64,000 nt of DNA from Verrucomicrobiia bacterium. GTDB lineage: Bacteria; Verrucomicrobiota; Verrucomicrobiia; Limisphaerales; UBA9464. Every line of letters begins with the position of its first letter. Position 1 is the stretch's first letter. The stretch is from positions 18,254-82,253 of the forward strand of contig JAHCBB010000022.1 of the NCBI GenBank assembly GCA_019634635.1, read 5' to 3'. Both the position numbers and the translations under genes were made by a program. Under the pieces are notes generated by a model, which saw nothing but the letters and a program-made list of their open reading frames with translations, was not told the origin of the DNA and did not search any database. Positions 62,429-64,000 of the stretch are shown here, in pieces.

Positions 62429-62938
62429 TCAAGCCGAGGGACCGCCACCAATGAAGCTCCGCAACATCCAGAGCGTCTTTTCATGGGCCTTGATGCGCCC
62501 GATGGCGAGATCCTGGGATTCCAGATCCCGGGCTGCCTCCGCCAGGTCGCGCGCCACCTTGAGATCCCCGATGGTCTTCTCGTGAGCCCTGATCAACGCC
62601 GTCACGAACGCCGCCTGCGACTGCGGCCCGCCCACCTCCTCAAGACCCGCCATCCGGCCCAGGGTCATCAAGCCACCGGCGGCGTAATGGCCCAGGGCCC
62701 GGACCCGTTCCGCGATTTCATCCGCCGCCTCAAAAAGCTCCGTGTATTGGGCCCCGAACGCCTCGTGCAACTGGAAGAAACCCGGTCCCTCGACATTCCA
62801 GTGGGCCAGGTGGGTGACGGCCATCAGCGAGTAGGTGTCGGCCAGCACCAGGTTGAGCGCGACGACCAGCCGGGATTCCTGACGGGTGTTGGCGGCGGCG
62901 GCGATGGCGGCCGCGGAAGCGGAACGGTTTTTCTTCAT
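62429..62938 (-). CDS. Dps-like ferritin-fold protein
   Basis: The 169-residue protein has the Dps core: HWNVEGPGFFQLHEAFGAQY and ELFEAADEIAERVRALG carry the usual His, Asp and Glu ferroxidase ligands, followed by two more helices. Dps proteins store iron and protect DNA in oxidative stress. An Ala-rich basic N-terminus (MKKNRSASAAAIAAA) could bind DNA. ATG 62938 is chosen over the longer frame, which runs into non-coding repeats. Confidence 0.9.
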   Translation of the reverse strand: MKKNRSASAAAIAAAANTRQESRLVVALNLVLADTYSLMAVTHLAHWNVEGPGFFQLHEAFGAQYTELFEAADEIAERVRALGHYAAGGLMTLGRMAGLEEVGGPQSQAAFVTALIRAHEKTIGDLKVARDLAEAARDLESQDLAIGRIKAHEKTLWMLRSFIGGGPSA

Positions 62939-63221
62939 GGTTGCAATCTGTGGAATCTGTCCTGCGGCCAAGCGAAGCGGCCGGAGACAGCCCGCCACCG
63001 CGCGCCGCGGCCCGGAACCCATACCAGAAGGGAAATCCAAAACAACCCTGGCTCACGGCGACTGTGGTTCCGCCCCGGGGCCACGGCGAAGGAGGCGGAT
63101 GGGAAAGTGAGGCGGCTCAAGACCGCAGTTGTCATCGCCCGACTTTCCGACCCACCCCTCATCAAGCCGCACGAACGGGCTTCCCGTATCCGGCCATCCC
63201 TCCCGCTCCCCGAACCCTTCA

Positions 63222-63250
63222 TTGCAACCGGGCTCCGGGCCGCCTAGGGT
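63222..63250 (+). promoter_or_regulatory. rnpB: Predicted sigma-70 promoter of rnpB
   Basis: TTGCAA (63222-63227), a 17-bp spacer and TAGGGT (63245-63250) lie 10 bp before the 5' end of the RNase P RNA stem. The -10 match is weak (three of six), but spacing and position fit. The rest of the 320-bp spacer shows no other element. Confidence 0.5.
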
Positions 63251-63259
63251 CAACGCGGT

Positions 63260-63670
63260 CTTGGAAGGGGGGGATATCGCTGGTGACTTCGGTTGCCGGA
63301 GGAAAGTCCGAACTCCACAGGGCGCGGGGCCGGGGAAACCAGTCACGACCGGCGAAAGCCGGAGACGACCGGCATGACCCCGGGCGCCCGGGGCGAAAGC
63401 TTCGGGCGACAGACAGTGCCACAGAAAACAAACCGCCACGTCCGCAAGGATGGGGCAAGGGTGAAAAGGCGGGGTAAGAGCCCACCGCCCGGCGCGTGAG
63501 CGACGGGGCACGGAAAACCTCCCCGGGAGCAAGGCCAAATAGGGAACCCTGGCGCGGCCCGCGCCGGTGCTGCGAAAGCAGCCGGGTTCCGGGTACCGGC
63601 CGCCGAGATGAATGATGTCCGCCCGTGCCGCAAGGTCCGGGAACAGAATTCGGCTTACACCCCTTCCAAG
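63260..63670 (+). ncRNA. rnpB: RNase P RNA (bacterial type A)
   Basis: An 11-bp perfect stem P1 (CTTGGAAGGGG at 63260-63270 and its complement at 63660-63670) encloses the universal P4 region GAGGAAAGTCCG (near 63299), the GCAAGGCCAAATAGGG block and the closing ACAGAATTCGGCTTA. The order and ~411-nt length match bacterial type A RNase P RNA, which trims the 5' ends of tRNA precursors. Confidence 0.97.
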
Positions 63671-63957
63671 ACCTCCCCGCCCCCGACCCAGCCCGCTCCC
63701 ACGTCCTGTCCGAAGGCCCCGAATTTCAACGCCGGAGCGGTATCCCGACCGCCCACCTTGCCCTCACAGGAGACCGCCTCGCCGTTGATCTGTAACACAC
63801 CCTATCGCTCCGATGCCCCTCGGCAGCCCTCCCATCGCCCGGGGCCATCCGCCATCGAAGATGCGGGCCTCGTCACGGCACCCACCCCCGCCGCCGGCGA
63901 AATCCCGCCGCCCCCCCCTGAAGGTCCGCTATCGTGGTCTTGCGGAACATCCGACTA
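63671..63957. other. Spacer without recognisable gene
   Basis: These 287 bp after rnpB contain no supported ORF, no clear terminator and no repeat that I can identify. The stretch is very C-rich. Confidence 0.4.
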
Positions 63958-64000
63958 TGCAGTCCTCCAAATTCCTCTCCTGCAATTGGTTAAAAATTTT
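63958..64000 (+). CDS. Possible start of a gene running out of the window
   Basis: ATG 63958 opens 14 codons (MQSSKFLSCNWLKI) to the window end, more AT-rich than the spacer. The NWLK near the start resembles the beginning of PheT-type phenylalanyl-tRNA synthetase beta chains, but 14 codons are too few to name it. Confidence 0.2.

Overview
The window is GC-rich (roughly two-thirds G+C by eye) bacterial chromosome. Its gene families point to the PVC group, most likely Verrucomicrobiota. The indicators are DUF1080 secreted proteins, a WD40/cytochrome c fusion, a single-subunit b558-type SdhC, an EF-Tu with an unusual switch I, a RAYT transposase relic bounded by REP-like repeats, and intergenic repeats whose spurious translations read like GEAPAEP. 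The phylum is inferred; no 16S gene is present.

Layout. 1-6017: 5' part of a glycoside hydrolase gene, a VapBC toxin-antitoxin pair, an HGSNAT-like membrane acyltransferase and a UvrA-family protein. 6040-6640: five tandem copies of a ~124-bp repeat. 6657-12799: plus-strand genes for a DUF1080 protein, an esterase, a nitrilase-fold amidase, a secreted protein of unknown function and a multi-pass membrane hydrolase. A 16-bp hairpin then separates these from two minus-strand lipoprotein genes. 15930-19212: a CbbX-like AAA+ ATPase with a C-terminal zinc ribbon and a decayed RAYT transposase, both bordered by copies of a REP-like repeat.

19227-49750 is the most striking part. It holds eight ~800-aa FtsX/MacB-type permeases of the ADOP class, all on the minus strand, with two MacB/LolD-type ATPases, one HlyD-type adaptor, an ankyrin protein, a methyltransferase and, upstream, an NtrY/NtrC-like two-component pair. 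A good sigma-54 promoter match lies between the kinase gene and the adaptor gene, so the activator probably drives the efflux genes. Several permease-permease spacers contain four-helix-bundle (S23-type) genes or relics bounded by short AACTCAT heptamer arrays, which suggests a small module that has spread through the array. A permease remnant of ~24 codons and a four-helix-bundle tail beside the methyltransferase show that the array was once larger.

49802-52881: the tRNA-Thr - tuf - tRNA-Trp - tRNA-Ser - secE - nusG - rplK transcription unit, with a strong sigma-70 promoter and a terminator directly after rplK; rplA does not follow. 52895-57099: a second DUF1080 gene and sdhCAB (succinate dehydrogenase). 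57248-62938: a small unknown protein, the WD40/cytochrome c fusion, a secreted protein with phosphohistidine and PPDK-type ATP-grasp domains arranged as in glucan water dikinases, and a Dps-like protein. 63260-63670: the RNase P RNA gene. The last bases may begin another gene.
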